A DNA stretch of 63,406 bases from Roseovarius gaetbuli (GCF_900172365.1 NZ_FWFJ01000024.1:1-63406); one strand, 5' to 3'; shown: positions 27,629 to 38,099, counted from the first letter of the stretch. Program-made: numbers and translations. The notes: generated by a model from the letters alone, not told the origin.

Positions 27629-28669
27629 TCAGCTAACCCGCCAGAAAAGCGGAAAGCCGGGGTCAAAGACGGTGACCGGGCCGTCATCGGTGTCAATCTT
27701 GTCCGGGTAGGTGACCGGGGTGTCGTGCTTGGTCAGGGTCAGTCTCACCTCATTCGGCGCGAGCCCGTAAAAGGCCGGGCCGTTGAGAGAGGTGAAGCCT
27801 TCGAGCCGGTCCAAAGCGCCGTCTTCCTCAAACGCATGCGCGAGGATCGACAGGGTGTTGGTGGCCGTGAAGCAGCCCGCACAGCCGCAGGCGCTTTCCT
27901 TGAGAGCATCGGTATGGGGCGCACTATCGGTGCCGAGGAAAAACCGCGCATCGCCCGAGGTGGCAGCCGCACGGAGCGCAAGGCGATGGGATTCGCGCTT
28001 GGCGACCGGCAGGCAATAGTAATGCGGTTTGATCCCGCCCACGAGGATGTGGTTGCGGTTGATGATCAAGTGATGTGTTGTGATCGTGGCGCCAAGATCG
28101 CGGTCACTGGCTTTGACATAGTCGACCCCGTTGGCAGTGGTGATATGTTCCATCACCACCCGCAGGCCCGGCGTGGCGCGCCGCACCGGATCAAGCACGC
28201 GGTCGATGAACACCGCCTCGCGGTCAAAGATATCAACCTCGGCGTCAGTCACCTCGCCGTGCACGCAAAGCGGCAGGCCGATCTCGGCCATCTTCTCCAG
28301 CACGCCGCGCACCTTGTCGAAATCGCGCACGCCGCTGGCGGAATTGGTCGTGGCCCCTGCGGGGTAGAGTTTGACCGCCGAGACAAGGCCGCTTGCATGG
28401 GCCGCCGCAACATCCGCCGGGTCTGTCTGCTCGGTGAGGTAGAGCGTCATCAGCGGTGTGAAATCCACCCCCTCGGGGCGCGCGGCGATGATCCGGTCGC
28501 GGTAAGCGAGGGCATCGCAAGCACTCACCACCGGCGGCACCAGGTTGGGCATGATGATCGCCCGGCCAAAATGGCGCGTGGTTTCAGGCAGGACGGCGCG
28601 CAACATCGCGCCATCGCGCAGATGCAGGTGCCAGTCGTCGGGACGGCGGAGTGTCAGGGTTTGGCTCAT
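27629..28669 (-). CDS. pyrC: dihydroorotase
   Basis: This 346-residue homodimeric-type dihydroorotase has the metal-binding HLHLRDG near the N-terminus, the carboxylated-lysine motif [13 protein letters not shown], and C-terminal [13 protein letters not shown]. It closes carbamoyl aspartate to dihydroorotate. ATG 28669 is preferred over an in-frame start six codons upstream. It is followed by pyrE. Confidence 0.94.
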   Translation of the reverse strand: MSQTLTLRRPDDWHLHLRDGAMLRAVLPETTRHFGRAIIMPNLVPPVVSACDALAYRDRIIAARPEGVDFTPLMTLYLTEQTDPADVAAAHASGLVSAVKLYPAGATTNSASGVRDFDKVRGVLEKMAEIGLPLCVHGEVTDAEVDIFDREAVFIDRVLDPVRRATPGLRVVMEHITTANGVDYVKASDRDLGATITTHHLIINRNHILVGGIKPHYYCLPVAKRESHRLALRAAATSGDARFFLGTDSAPHTDALKESACGCAGCFTATNTLSILAHAFEEDGALDRLEGFTSLNGPAFYGLAPNEVRLTLTKHDTPVTYPDKIDTDDGPVTVFDPGFPLFWRVS

Positions 28670-28719
28670 GGCGCAGGGCTTACACAATCGTGAGCGTCAA
28701 GGCCAGAGATTGTGTGCCG

Positions 28720-29673
28720 TTAGATTTCAGGGCCGCCCTCAAGCTCGTCAAGCCGGGTTTCGGCCAGATAGAGCGCCCTGCGGAAGCGTGGGCCGCCGAC
28801 CTTGCGGTCAAGGGCACGACGGCAATGCATGACCGTGAGCCTGTCGCGCTGATCGGCCATGAGCCGCTGTAGCAGGCTGAACAGGTAAGGCGTATCGTCG
28901 CGCCGCGCCCTAAACCGCCGCGCAAGGCTTAGCCGGTCAAGCTTATTCGTACTCAGTTGCGCCAGTGCACGCGGGATCACCCCCATGCGCATCAGACTGC
29001 TCTCGATCCGGTAGCCAAGATAGCGAGTGCGAAAACGCAGGACATTGGGGCGCGTGAACAAAGCCGCATGCATGGCGTCAAGCTCGATCTCGGGATCGTA
29101 GAGCAAAACCGCCTTATCGGCAGCATCCAGCATATCGGGGGCATAGCCATAGCGATCAGAAAAACTGAGGCGGCGCATTTTGACATAGCGGTCATCCCAC
29201 TCGGCAACACGCGGATCAAGCGTGGCCTGAGGCGAGAGCATGAGGACCCTTGCACCGGGGGCCGCAACCGAAAAGGCCGCCGCCGCATAGCCGCAGGGCC
29301 CGGCTCCGTAAAAGATAACCTGCTCGAAGTCGTCAAAAAAACCGTCGTCAATGAGCTGGTCGAAAAATCCATAGACCCGACCATCGCGAAACCATGTGTT
29401 GCCATCGCTGACAACGCAAAGGTGTGACCAGCCAAGCGCCTTTACCATGCTCCAGCCAAACGGCTGTGCCTGTGGCGAAAGTTCGGTCAGCCTTTGGAGG
29501 GTTTCAAAGGTCACAAGCAGGATCGGCTTGCGCTCCACAAGCACGGCGGCGTGGCGGGCCCCAAGCGGTTGGCAATAGCCGTCATCGCCCGCCAGGTCAT
29601 TGGCGCGCTCACACCAATCCGCCCAGTCCAGACCGGATAGATCGGCGTCAAACATCTGGGCGCTATCTTGCAT
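28720..29673 (-). CDS. unrecognised protein with alpha/beta-hydrolase-like elbow
   Basis: The protein is about 317 residues with no signal peptide or membrane helix. The middle reads FYGAGPCGYAAAAFSVAAPGA, a beta-strand-turn-helix resembling a hydrolase nucleophile elbow with Cys in place of Ser. RYGYAPDMLDAADKAVLLYDPEIELDAMH and FTRPNVLRFRTRYLG follow. Relatives in this bacterial group sometimes carry the name phosphoadenosine phosphosulfate reductase, but no PAPS-reductase motifs are visible here. It is divergent from the cox maturation genes and ends 50 nt before pyrC. Function unknown. Confidence 0.6.
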   Translation of the reverse strand: MQDSAQMFDADLSGLDWADWCERANDLAGDDGYCQPLGARHAAVLVERKPILLVTFETLQRLTELSPQAQPFGWSMVKALGWSHLCVVSDGNTWFRDGRVYGFFDQLIDDGFFDDFEQVIFYGAGPCGYAAAAFSVAAPGARVLMLSPQATLDPRVAEWDDRYVKMRRLSFSDRYGYAPDMLDAADKAVLLYDPEIELDAMHAALFTRPNVLRFRTRYLGYRIESSLMRMGVIPRALAQLSTNKLDRLSLARRFRARRDDTPYLFSLLQRLMADQRDRLTVMHCRRALDRKVGGPRFRRALYLAETRLDELEGGPEI

Positions 29674-29755
29674 ATCTGCTCGTACCTTGCATGTGCCTGA
29701 CCGCTTGAATGCGGCTTTGTTGCCATCAGCATGCGTGAGAACTTGGGCAAAACTT

Positions 29756-29790
29756 TGGTAAATCCGTGTGCATTCCGGGGGCATTTACCA
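29756..29790. promoter_or_regulatory. inverted repeat upstream of coxD
   Basis: TGGTAAAT and ATTTACCA are perfect 8-bp arms separated by 19 nt, lying in the divergent spacer 84 nt upstream of the coxD start. The spacing suits a dimeric regulator or half-sites for two dimers. No regulator gene is adjacent. Confidence 0.4.
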
Positions 29791-29873
29791 CGATTGTCTC
29801 AGGGACGCGCCCTTGACCATTGCGCGCCGCCATGCAGTTCTGGGCATATAGCGGACCCAAGCGGAGAGCCAAA

Positions 29874-30782
29874 GTGCAAAACCCCACATCGATCGACGCC
29901 GTGCAGGAAATCCTGGCGGAGCAGAACTATATCTGCGGGCGGGGTCTCGGGACGGTTACGTTCCTGGCGCTCACCCTCGGGCGCCCACTGTTTCTTGAGG
30001 GTGAGGCAGGCACCGGCAAGACCGAGATTGCCAAGGCCATCGCCGCCGCGCTGGGCCGCCGTCTGATCCGGTTGCAGTGCTATGAGGGGCTTGATGTCTC
30101 AAGCGCGGTCTACGAATGGAACTTTGCCGAACAGATGATAGCCATCCGCACCGCCGAGGCCGCAGGTGGCGTGAATCGCGGCCACCTCAAGGATGAGCTC
30201 TTTACCGAGGAATACCTCGTCGAGCGCCCTCTCTTGCAGGCGATGCGCCCCCAGGCGGGCGGTGCACCGGTCCTTTTGATCGACGAAATCGACCGCACCG
30301 ACGAGCCGTTCGAAGCCTTTCTGCTCGAAGCCCTGTCCGATTTCCAAGTGACGATCCCCGAACTTGGCACGATCCATGCGTCCGAACCGCCGATCGTGAT
30401 CCTGACCTCTAACCGTACCCGCGAGGTGCATGACGCTCTCAAACGGCGCTGCCTCTATCATTGGGTCGATTACCCGACCTTTGATCGCGAGATCGAGATA
30501 TTACAAGCCCGCGCCCCCGAGGTCGCCAGTCAGCTCTCGCGAGAGGTGGTCGCCTTCGTTCAGGCCCTGCGTACCGAGGATCTGTTCAAGAAACCCGGAG
30601 TGGCGGAAACCATCGACTGGGCAAAATGCCTGCTGGCTCTCGATGTCATAAGCCTGAGCCCCGAAGTGATCGCTGACACATTGGGCGCGATCCTCAAATA
30701 TCAGGACGACATCCAGAAACTTCAGGGCTCCGAGGCCAAACGCATCCTTGATGAGGTCAAGGCAAGCCTGGAGCCGCATTGA
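29874..30782 (+). CDS. coxD: MoxR-type AAA+ ATPase, CoxD
   Basis: This 302-residue AAA+ ATPase has Walker A GEAGTGKT at 43-50, Walker B VLLIDEID, sensor-1 TSNRTREVHDALKRRC and a C-terminal helical lid. MoxR proteins pair with VWA proteins to mature metalloenzymes; CoxD is needed for assembly of the Mo-Cu centre in Oligotropha. GTG 29874 with GGAG upstream is a better start than the open ATG at 29820. The VWA partner coxE follows after 64 nt. Confidence 0.85.
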   Translation: MQNPTSIDAVQEILAEQNYICGRGLGTVTFLALTLGRPLFLEGEAGTGKTEIAKAIAAALGRRLIRLQCYEGLDVSSAVYEWNFAEQMIAIRTAEAAGGVNRGHLKDELFTEEYLVERPLLQAMRPQAGGAPVLLIDEIDRTDEPFEAFLLEALSDFQVTIPELGTIHASEPPIVILTSNRTREVHDALKRRCLYHWVDYPTFDREIEILQARAPEVASQLSREVVAFVQALRTEDLFKKPGVAETIDWAKCLLALDVISLSPEVIADTLGAILKYQDDIQKLQGSEAKRILDEVKASLEPH

Positions 30783-30784
30783 TG

Positions 30785-30806
30785 CTTCTTCTTGGCACAA
30801 ATACTC
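30785..30806. repeat. dispersed intergenic repeat, copy 2 (inverted)
   Basis: CTTCTTCTTGGCACAAATAC is the reverse complement of the core of the copy at 38062. It fills the coxD-coxE gap and is followed by a G-rich tract and a CCCCCC tract that could pair. Confidence 0.6.
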
Positions 30807-30846
30807 TCGGGGGGTGTGGGGGGCAGACAGCCCCCCACCGTGCACC

Positions 30847-32106
30847 ATGAGCGAATATGCCCGGCTTGATCTGCCGGATAATCCCAAGCTCACCCATAAC
30901 ATCACCCATTTTGCCCGCGCGCTGCGTGCCGCCGGCCTGCCGATTGGCACAGGCCGGGTGATTGACGCCATACGCGCGGTGGCAATGGCGGGCTTCACAA
31001 GCCGGACCGACTTTTTCTATACCCTGCGCGCCTGTCTGGTGACGCGGCCCGAACATCTGGTGGTCTTTGCCCAGGTTTTCCGTCTCTATTGGCGCGATCC
31101 GCGTTATGTCGAACACATGATGGCAATGATGCTGCCCGCCATTCGTGGCGTGCAGGAAGACCGTAGCGCGCAGGCAGCCGAAAAGCGCGCCGCCGAGGCC
31201 TTGCTTGACGGGATCAGTCGGGATGCCCCCGAGATAGAAGAGCACGAAAGCGACGAGGTGCAAATCGAGATCGACGCCAGCGCCACCATGTCGGGCGAAG
31301 AACGCCTGCGCCAACTCGATTTTGAGCAGATGAGCAACGCAGAGATGACCGCGGCCAAGCGTATGCTGGCGCGGCTGACCCTGCCGGTGGCGCCCTTTGC
31401 CTCGCGGCGCGGCGAAGCCAGCCCGCAGGGCCGCCAGATCGACGCCCGCCGCACCCTGCGCGCCGCTCTGCGCCACGGCGGCGAGATGCGGCGCATCCAT
31501 CGCAAGAAGTCGCGCGAACGCTGGCCCAATCTGGTGGTGATTTGCGATATCTCCGGCTCGATGAGCCAATATAGCCGTATGGTCCTGCATTTCCTGCATG
31601 CGGTCGCCAATCAGAAAGGCGCGGGCTGGGCCAAGGTGCATGCCTTTACCTTTGGCACGCGGCTGACAAATATCACCCGGCAACTGGCGACGCGCGACGT
31701 CGATGCCGCACTTGCCGCCGCCGGGCGACAGGCGCAAGATTGGGAGGGAGGCACCAAGATCGGCGCCTGCCTGCATGAATTCAACCGGGACTGGTCGCGC
31801 CGGGTGATGGGGCAGGGCGCGGTGGTGCTGTTGATCACCGATGGGCTTGATCGCGATGCACCCGAGGCGCTGGGCCATGAGATGGAGCGCCTGCATCTGT
31901 CGTCGCGGCGGCTGATCTGGCTCAATCCGTTGTTGCGTTGGGAAGGCTTCGCGCCCAAGGCGCAAGGCATACGTGCCATGCTGCCGCATGTGGATGCCTT
32001 CCGGGCGGGCCATTCCATCGCAACGCTGGAAGATCTGGCGCTGGCAATTTCGCGCCGCGATGATACTGGCGAAAAGGCGCGTCTGATGGCCGCGCTTGAG
32101 GTCTAG
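30847..32106 (+). CDS. coxE: VWA-domain protein, CoxE
   Basis: This 419-residue CoxE-family protein has a helical N-terminal region and a charged linker (about 130-165). Its C-terminal VWA domain carries a MIDAS motif DISGSMS starting at Asp234, with later residues in VVLLITDGLDRD. It works with the CoxD ATPase in post-translational assembly of molybdenum hydroxylases. The upstream open frame crosses the repeat and GC tract; ATG 30847 is the natural start. Confidence 0.88.
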   Translation: MSEYARLDLPDNPKLTHNITHFARALRAAGLPIGTGRVIDAIRAVAMAGFTSRTDFFYTLRACLVTRPEHLVVFAQVFRLYWRDPRYVEHMMAMMLPAIRGVQEDRSAQAAEKRAAEALLDGISRDAPEIEEHESDEVQIEIDASATMSGEERLRQLDFEQMSNAEMTAAKRMLARLTLPVAPFASRRGEASPQGRQIDARRTLRAALRHGGEMRRIHRKKSRERWPNLVVICDISGSMSQYSRMVLHFLHAVANQKGAGWAKVHAFTFGTRLTNITRQLATRDVDAALAAAGRQAQDWEGGTKIGACLHEFNRDWSRRVMGQGAVVLLITDGLDRDAPEALGHEMERLHLSSRRLIWLNPLLRWEGFAPKAQGIRAMLPHVDAFRAGHSIATLEDLALAISRRDDTGEKARLMAALEV

Positions 32107-32109
32107 GGT

Positions 32110-32134
32110 CAAGATTTTTCGCCGAAAAATCTTG
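32110..32134. repeat. 25-nt near-perfect palindrome between coxE and xdhC
   Basis: The 12-nt arms CAAGATTTTTCG and CGAAAAATCTTG are perfectly complementary with a single-base centre. It begins 4 nt after the coxE stop. It could act as a bidirectional terminator, a mobile palindromic unit or an mRNA stability element within the operon. Confidence 0.7.
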
Positions 32135-32184
32135 GGGATGGGAGCAAGGTTTATGCTAAATATAGCCCCTTGAGGGAGAAGACG

Positions 32185-33150
32185 ATGACCAGATTTGACG
32201 ACATTCCCGAAACCGCGCTTGCCTGGCACCGCGCCGGCAAGGGCGCGGCCTTGGCAACCTTGGTTGACACCTGGGGCAGCGCCCCGCGCCGTGTCGGGAG
32301 CCAGCTTGCGATTTCCGGTGCGGGCGAGATTGCAGGCTCGGTCTCGGGCGGCTGTGTCGAGGGCGCAGTCGTCGCCGAGGCGCTGGACGCGATTGAGGCG
32401 GGCAAGCCGGTGATGCTTGAATATGGCGTCTCGGATGGGGACGCCTTTGCGGTTGGACTTGCCTGTGGCGGCACCATCCGGGTGCTGGTCGAACCCATCG
32501 GTTCGGCACTGCCCGAAGCGCTTTTGGCCGATCTTGTTCTCGCCCGCGAGGCGCGCGTGCCGGTGGCCTATGTCACCGGGATGACCGCAACCCGCAGGCT
32601 TGAGCGCGAGGGCCACAGCGAACGCTTTCGCATGGATCGCTCGGGCTTTGAGGAAGATGGCGAAACCTTCGTGGCCATTCACAACCCGCCGCTGCGCCTG
32701 ATCATCGTCGGCGCCGTGCATATCGCCCAGGCCCTTGTGCCGATGGCGCGGATTGCGGGCTATGATCCGCTGTTGATCGACCCGCGCGAAAGCTTTGCCT
32801 CGGAGGCGCGCTTTCCCGGTGAAACCATCCTGCATGACTGGCCCGACGAGGCGGTGCAGGCCTATGGGCTTGATAGCCGCACAGCCCTTGTTTTGCTGAC
32901 CCATGACCCCAAGCTTGACGATCCGGCCCTTGCCGAGGCGCTGCGCTCGGATGTGTTCTACATCGGCGCGCTTGGCTCGACCCGCACTCATGCCAAGCGG
33001 GTGGAACGGCTTGCACAGGCCGGGTTTTCCAAGCATGAAATCGCGCGCATTCATGGCCCCATCGGCCTTGATATCGGCGCGGCGGGTCCGGCCGAGATCG
33101 CCGTGGCGGTGCTGGCGGAAATCACCCGCGTTTTAAGGCTTGGCGCGTGA
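32185..33150 (+). CDS. XdhC/CoxF-family molybdenum hydroxylase maturation factor
   Basis: This 321-residue protein has the N-terminal XdhC_CoxI domain (ATLVDTWGSAPRRVGSQLAI, SGGCVEGAV) and a C-terminal Rossmann-like XdhC domain (LIIVGAVHIAQALVPMARIAGY, FYIGALGSTRTHAKR, HGPIGLDIGAAGPAEIA). XdhC proteins bind sulfurated molybdenum cofactor and insert it into xanthine-dehydrogenase-type enzymes. AGGGAG about 8 nt before the ATG marks the start. The stop overlaps the next gene. Confidence 0.88.
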   Translation: MTRFDDIPETALAWHRAGKGAALATLVDTWGSAPRRVGSQLAISGAGEIAGSVSGGCVEGAVVAEALDAIEAGKPVMLEYGVSDGDAFAVGLACGGTIRVLVEPIGSALPEALLADLVLAREARVPVAYVTGMTATRRLEREGHSERFRMDRSGFEEDGETFVAIHNPPLRLIIVGAVHIAQALVPMARIAGYDPLLIDPRESFASEARFPGETILHDWPDEAVQAYGLDSRTALVLLTHDPKLDDPALAEALRSDVFYIGALGSTRTHAKRVERLAQAGFSKHEIARIHGPIGLDIGAAGPAEIAVAVLAEITRVLRLGA

Positions 33151-34139
33151 AGTTCGGGGCCCTGCCAATTGATCAGGCAGAGGGCGCGATCCTTGCCCAT
33201 TCCGAGCAATTGCCGGAGGGGCGGTTGCGCAAGGGAGTGGTACTTGACGGCGATCACGTCAAAGCCCTGCGCGCGGCGGGGTTTGACGAGGTCACCGTGG
33301 CGCGCCTTGAGCCGGGCGATCTGCACGAAGACGCCGCCGCCGCAGAGCTGGCGCGCGCGCTTCTGGGGCAGGGCCGTGGTATCCACCTCAGCGCGCCCTT
33401 TACCGGCCGCGTGAACCTTAGTGCCGAGCGGCCCGGCGTGGTGCGCCTTGACGCCGACAAGATCAACGCCGCCAATGCGGTGGACCCGATGATCACAGTC
33501 GCCACCGTGCCGGACTTTCATCAAATCCGCACCGGCGGCATGATCGCCACGGTCAAGATCATCGCTTACGGGGTGCCAGGGAGTGCCCTGGCGCGCGCCG
33601 CTGATCTTGCGCGGGGTGCGGTGCGCTTGGTGCAGGCCAAGCATAAAACCGCCAGCCTGATCATCACCGATATTCCCGGCGGCCCGGGCACCAAGGGCGC
33701 CGAGGCGATTGCCGCGCGGGTGACCGGCCTTGGCATGGAGCTGATCGCGACCCGGACTTGCGCCCATGACGCCGAAACGCTGGCGCAGGAAATCACCGCC
33801 GCCACGGGCGATATCGTGCTTATTCTGACCGCCTCGGCCACCTCTGATCCGTTTGATACCGCGCCGCAGGCGCTGCGACTTGCGGGCGGAGAGGTGACGC
33901 GCTTTGGCATGCCGGTCGATCCCGGAAACCTGCTTTTCCTCGGCGAATTGCGCGGCACGCCGGTGATCGGCCTGCCGGGAAGCGCGCGCAGCTCGGTGTT
34001 GCATGGCGCCGATTGGGTGCTGTCGCGGGTCGCCTGCGGCCTGCCGGTGGGATCGGCGGAAATGGCGGCGATGGGGGTGGGGGGGCTTCTCAAGGAAATC
34101 CCGACCCGTCCGCAACCGCGGCGTGCCGGGCGCGACTGA
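33147..34139 (+). CDS. molybdopterin-binding protein (MoeA/MogA-like)
   Basis: This 330-residue protein starts at a GTG overlapping the xdhC stop. Its C-terminal half is a MoCF_biosynth domain, with DIVLILTASATSDPFDTAP and the MoeA-like GMPVDPGNLLFLG...GTPVIGLPGSARS. The N-terminal half (EGRLRKGVVLDGDHVKALRAAG) resembles proteins fused to or neighbouring molybdenum-cofactor nucleotidyltransferases. It probably handles molybdopterin for the adjacent hydroxylase. The exact step is not clear. Confidence 0.75.
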   Translation: MKFGALPIDQAEGAILAHSEQLPEGRLRKGVVLDGDHVKALRAAGFDEVTVARLEPGDLHEDAAAAELARALLGQGRGIHLSAPFTGRVNLSAERPGVVRLDADKINAANAVDPMITVATVPDFHQIRTGGMIATVKIIAYGVPGSALARAADLARGAVRLVQAKHKTASLIITDIPGGPGTKGAEAIAARVTGLGMELIATRTCAHDAETLAQEITAATGDIVLILTASATSDPFDTAPQALRLAGGEVTRFGMPVDPGNLLFLGELRGTPVIGLPGSARSSVLHGADWVLSRVACGLPVGSAEMAAMGVGGLLKEIPTRPQPRRAGRD

Positions 34140-34256
34140 ATTTCAAGAATTTGGGTTCTCAAGGTGCGGGGGGCATGCTTTAGTCGGACTGGACAGTCAG
34201 GCCGATCCTACTAAGGTCTGATCTGGACCAATGATAAATACCAACGGGAGGTGCCA

Positions 34257-34742
<486 letters not shown>

Positions 34743-34745
34743 TGC

Positions 34746-34767
34746 GTAGGGTGGGTGAAACCCACGC
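34746..34767. repeat. 22-nt palindromic repeat, copy A
   Basis: GTAGGGTGGGT then GAAACCCACGC, in the coxS-coxL gap. GTGGGT and ACCCAC pair. The same 22 nt occur at 61795-61816. Related palindromes are widespread in bacterial intergenic regions. Confidence 0.7.
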
Positions 34768-34804
34768 TGCCTGCATTAAGCGGACCCCAAGGGAGGATTA
34801 AGAC

Positions 34805-37168
34805 ATGCCCAAAGACGGAGGCATTGGCGCCAGCACGAAGCGCCGCGAGGACGTCCGGTTTCTGACCGGAAACGGCAATTACACCGATGACATCAACCTG
34901 CGCGGTCAGGCCTATGTGCATTTCCTGCGCTCGGACGTGGCGCACGGGCTAATCAACAAGGTCGACACCGAGGCGGCCTCGGCCATGCCCGGCGTGCTGC
35001 GTATCTTTACCGGCGCGGATTTTGAAGGTGTCGGCAGCATTCCCTGCGGCTGGCAGGTCACCGACCGCTTCGGCGAAGTGATGCAGGAGCCGGCCCATCC
35101 GGTTCTGGCCCAGGGCAAGGTGCGCCATGTGGGCGATCCGATCGCCGCGATCGTTGCCGAGACCTACATGCAGGCCCGCGACGCGGCCGAAGCCATCGAA
35201 TATGACATCGACGAATTGCCCGCCGTCGTGAACATGAAGGACGCCCTCAAGGAGGGCGCGCCGAAAGTGCATGACGATCTGACAAGCAACCTTTGCTATG
35301 ACTGGGGCTTTGTCGAAGAGAACAAGGCCGCGGTGAACGAGGCCTTCGAGAAGGCCGCGCATGTCACCACGCTTGAACTGGTCAACAACCGGCTGATCGC
35401 CAACCCGATGGAGCCGCGCGTGGCGGTGGGCGATTTCAACCGCTCGACCGGCGATCACACGCTCTATACCACCAGCCAGAACCCGCATGTGATCCGCCTC
35501 TTGATGGGCGCCTTTGTGCTTGGCATTGCCGAACACAAGCTGCGCGTGGTCTCGCCCGATGTGGGCGGCGGCTTTGGCACCAAGATCTTTCACTATGCCG
35601 AAGAGGCGTTCTGTACCTTTGCCGCCAAGGCGCTCAACCGTCCGGTGAAATGGACAAGCACGCGCTCCGAGGCGTTCATGTCCGACGCGCACGGTCGCGA
35701 TCACGTCACCAAGATCGAGCTGGCGCTGGACAAGGACAACAACTTTACCGCGCTGCGCACCGACACCTATGCCAATATGGGCGCCTATCTTTCGACCTTC
35801 GCGCCCTCGGTTCCGACATGGCTGCATGGCACTCTGATGGCGGGCAATTACAAGACGCCGCTGATCTATGTGAACGTCAAGGCGGTGTTTACCAACACCG
35901 TGCCGGTCGATGCCTATCGCGGGGCCGGGCGCCCCGAGGCGACCTATCAGCTTGAGCGCGTGATCGACAAGGCGGCGCGCGAGTTGGGCGTTGACCCGAT
36001 TGCCCTGCGGCGTCAGAACTTTATCACCGAGTTCCCCTATGCCACGCCCGTGGCGGTGGAATATGACACCGGCGATTACCATGCCACTATGGACAAGCTG
36101 CAAGAGATCGGTGATGTCAGCGGTTTCGAGGCGCGCCGCAAGGCGAGCGAGGCCAAAGGAAAGCTGCGCGGTCTTGGCATCAACTGCTACATCGAGGCCT
36201 GCGGCATTGCGCCCAGCAACCTTGTCGGCCAGTTGGGGGCGCGCGCGGGTCTTTATGAATCCGCCACGGTGCGGGTGAATGCCACCGGCGGTCTTGTGGT
36301 GATGACCGGAAGCCACAGCCACGGACAGGGCCATGAAACCGCTTTTCCGCAGGTGATCGCCGAGATGATCGGGATTGATGCCAGCATGGTCGAGATTATC
36401 CATGGCGACACCAACAACGGGCCGATGGGCATGGGCACCTATGGCTCTCGCTCGCTGGCGGTTGGCGGAAGCGCGATGGTGCGGGCCACCGAGAAGATCA
36501 TCAACAAGGCCAAGAAGATCGCGGCGCATTTGATGGAGGCCTCTGAGGCCGATATCGAGCTTAAGGACGGCGCGTTCAGCGTTGCGGGCACGGATAAATC
36601 CGTGGCCTGGGGCGATGTCACGCTGGCGGCCTATGTGCCGCATAACTATCCGCTTGAGGATATCGAGCCGGGCCTTGAGGAAACCGCGTTTTACGATCCG
36701 TCGAACTTTACCTACCCCTCGGGCGCCTATGCCTGCGAGGTCGAGGTTGATCCCGAGACCGGCAAGGTCACCATCGAACGCTTTGCCGCCGCCGATGATT
36801 TTGGCAATATCGTCAACCCGATGATCGTGTCCGGCCAGGTGCATGGCGGCATCGGGCAGGGCATCGGACAGGCCCTGCTTGAGGCCTGCGCCTATGACGA
36901 GAACGGCCAGCTGCAAACCGGGTCCTACATGGATTACGCGATGCCGCGTGCCGATGATGTGCCGTTCTATACGGTCGATCATTCCTGTCAGACGCCCTGT
37001 ACCCACAATCCGTTGGGTGTGAAGGGCTGTGGCGAGGCGGGTGCCATCGGCAGCCCGCCAGCGGTGGTCAACGCGGTGATCGACGCGCTGCAATCTGGTG
37101 GTAAAAACGTAACCCATATCGACATGCCCCTCAGCCCCTCGCGGGTCTGGGCAGCGATGCAAGGGTAA
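34805..37168 (+). CDS. coxL: CO dehydrogenase-type large subunit, form II
   Basis: This 787-residue molybdenum-binding subunit of the xanthine dehydrogenase family has domain motifs [26 protein letters not shown] and [13 protein letters not shown]. The active-site loop at 370-376 reads AYRGAGR, the form II signature, rather than AYXCSFR of form I, which carries the copper-binding Cys. The catalytic Glu is at 744 in [15 protein letters not shown] precedes the ATG. Form II enzymes are linked to CO oxidation only weakly; the true substrate may be another aldehyde or heterocycle. Confidence 0.9.
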   Translation: MPKDGGIGASTKRREDVRFLTGNGNYTDDINLRGQAYVHFLRSDVAHGLINKVDTEAASAMPGVLRIFTGADFEGVGSIPCGWQVTDRFGEVMQEPAHPVLAQGKVRHVGDPIAAIVAETYMQARDAAEAIEYDIDELPAVVNMKDALKEGAPKVHDDLTSNLCYDWGFVEENKAAVNEAFEKAAHVTTLELVNNRLIANPMEPRVAVGDFNRSTGDHTLYTTSQNPHVIRLLMGAFVLGIAEHKLRVVSPDVGGGFGTKIFHYAEEAFCTFAAKALNRPVKWTSTRSEAFMSDAHGRDHVTKIELALDKDNNFTALRTDTYANMGAYLSTFAPSVPTWLHGTLMAGNYKTPLIYVNVKAVFTNTVPVDAYRGAGRPEATYQLERVIDKAARELGVDPIALRRQNFITEFPYATPVAVEYDTGDYHATMDKLQEIGDVSGFEARRKASEAKGKLRGLGINCYIEACGIAPSNLVGQLGARAGLYESATVRVNATGGLVVMTGSHSHGQGHETAFPQVIAEMIGIDASMVEIIHGDTNNGPMGMGTYGSRSLAVGGSAMVRATEKIINKAKKIAAHLMEASEADIELKDGAFSVAGTDKSVAWGDVTLAAYVPHNYPLEDIEPGLEETAFYDPSNFTYPSGAYACEVEVDPETGKVTIERFAAADDFGNIVNPMIVSGQVHGGIGQGIGQALLEACAYDENGQLQTGSYMDYAMPRADDVPFYTVDHSCQTPCTHNPLGVKGCGEAGAIGSPPAVVNAVIDALQSGGKNVTHIDMPLSPSRVWAAMQG

Positions 37169-37179
37169 GGAGAGACAGC

Positions 37180-37968
37180 ATGTATGCATTTGATATCGAA
37201 CGTCCGACCACCATCGGCGATGCGGTGAGCGCCCTCGGCCATGAAGAGGCGCAGGCGCTTGGCGGCGGGCAGACTCTTATCCCGACGCTGAAACAGCGCC
37301 TTGCGGCACCGGCCAAACTTGTCAGCCTGACCGGGATTTCCGAGATGAAGGGGATCTGCACGGCCGATGACGGCAAGCTTTGCATCGGCGGCGGTACATG
37401 CCACGCCGATGTCGCAGCCGGGGCGGGCGCCTATCCCGCACTTGCCGATCTTGCCGGTCACATCGGCGATCCGGCGGTGCGCAACCGCGGCACCATCGGC
37501 GGGAGCCTCGCCAATAACGACCCCTCGGCCTGTTATCCGTCGGCGGTTCTTGGCTCTGGCGCGACGGTCATCACCAGCAATCGCGAGATCGCGGCGGATG
37601 ATTTCTTTGATGGCATGTTCACCACGGCGCTTGAGGATGGCGAAATCATCACCGAGGTCCGCTTTCCTGTGCCCGAAAAGGCCAGCTATCAGAAGTTCGA
37701 GCAACCCGCCTCGCGTTTCGCGCTTGTCGGGGTGTTTGTCGCAAAATACCCCGATGGCGTGCGCGTCGCGGTGACCGGGGCGTCCGAGGGCGGCGTGTTC
37801 CGCTGGAGCGAAGCCGAGGCCGCGCTGAGCGCCAATTTCGCCCCCGAGGCGATTGAGGGGCTAAGCGTTGACGGATCGGGCATGATCAGCGATCTGCACG
37901 GATCGGGCGATTACCGCGCCCATCTTGTGGCGGTGATGACCCGGCGCGCGGTGGCGGCTGCGCACTGA
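37180..37968 (+). CDS. coxM: CO dehydrogenase-type medium subunit (FAD)
   Basis: This 262-residue FAD-binding protein of the CO dehydrogenase/xanthine dehydrogenase medium-subunit family contains the FAD motifs LGGGQTLIPTLKQR and TIGGSLANNDPSACYP and a C-terminal CODH_FAD_C domain. It receives electrons from CoxS and passes them to the respiratory chain. It follows coxL by 11 nt and is closed by a strong terminator. Confidence 0.9.
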   Translation: MYAFDIERPTTIGDAVSALGHEEAQALGGGQTLIPTLKQRLAAPAKLVSLTGISEMKGICTADDGKLCIGGGTCHADVAAGAGAYPALADLAGHIGDPAVRNRGTIGGSLANNDPSACYPSAVLGSGATVITSNREIAADDFFDGMFTTALEDGEIITEVRFPVPEKASYQKFEQPASRFALVGVFVAKYPDGVRVAVTGASEGGVFRWSEAEAALSANFAPEAIEGLSVDGSGMISDLHGSGDYRAHLVAVMTRRAVAAAH

Positions 37969-37994
37969 TCCTGAGCGTCCTGTGAAGTGATTGG

Positions 37995-38026
37995 AATGGC
38001 GGGCCTTTGCGGGCCTGCCATTTTTT
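37995..38026 (+). terminator. intrinsic terminator of the cox operon
   Basis: AATGGCGGGCC and GGCCTGCCATT pair over 11 bp with one G-T wobble around a 6-nt loop. The right arm runs into a six-T tract. It lies 26 nt after the coxM stop. Confidence 0.9.
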
Positions 38027-38061
38027 ATGCTCAACGGCGCGCCCTTGGCTGGCTGCGGGAC

Positions 38062-38095
38062 GCCTCCGGCGGGAGTATTTGTGCCAAGAAGAAGG
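38062..38095. repeat. dispersed intergenic repeat, copy 3
   Basis: GCCTCCGGCGGG, then AGTATTTGTGC, then CAAGAAGAAGG. It lies between the cox terminator and the convergent acylase gene. The same head and tail occur at 45619-45652. Confidence 0.7.
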
Positions 38096-38099
38096 GGGG

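Noticed and set aside
30757..33054. 765-codon ORF opposite coxE/xdhC
   Set aside because: His/Arg/Gly-rich composition without motifs; it mirrors real genes on the plus strand.
34949..37189. 746-codon ORF opposite coxL
   Set aside because: Antisense shadow of coxL with no recognisable domain.
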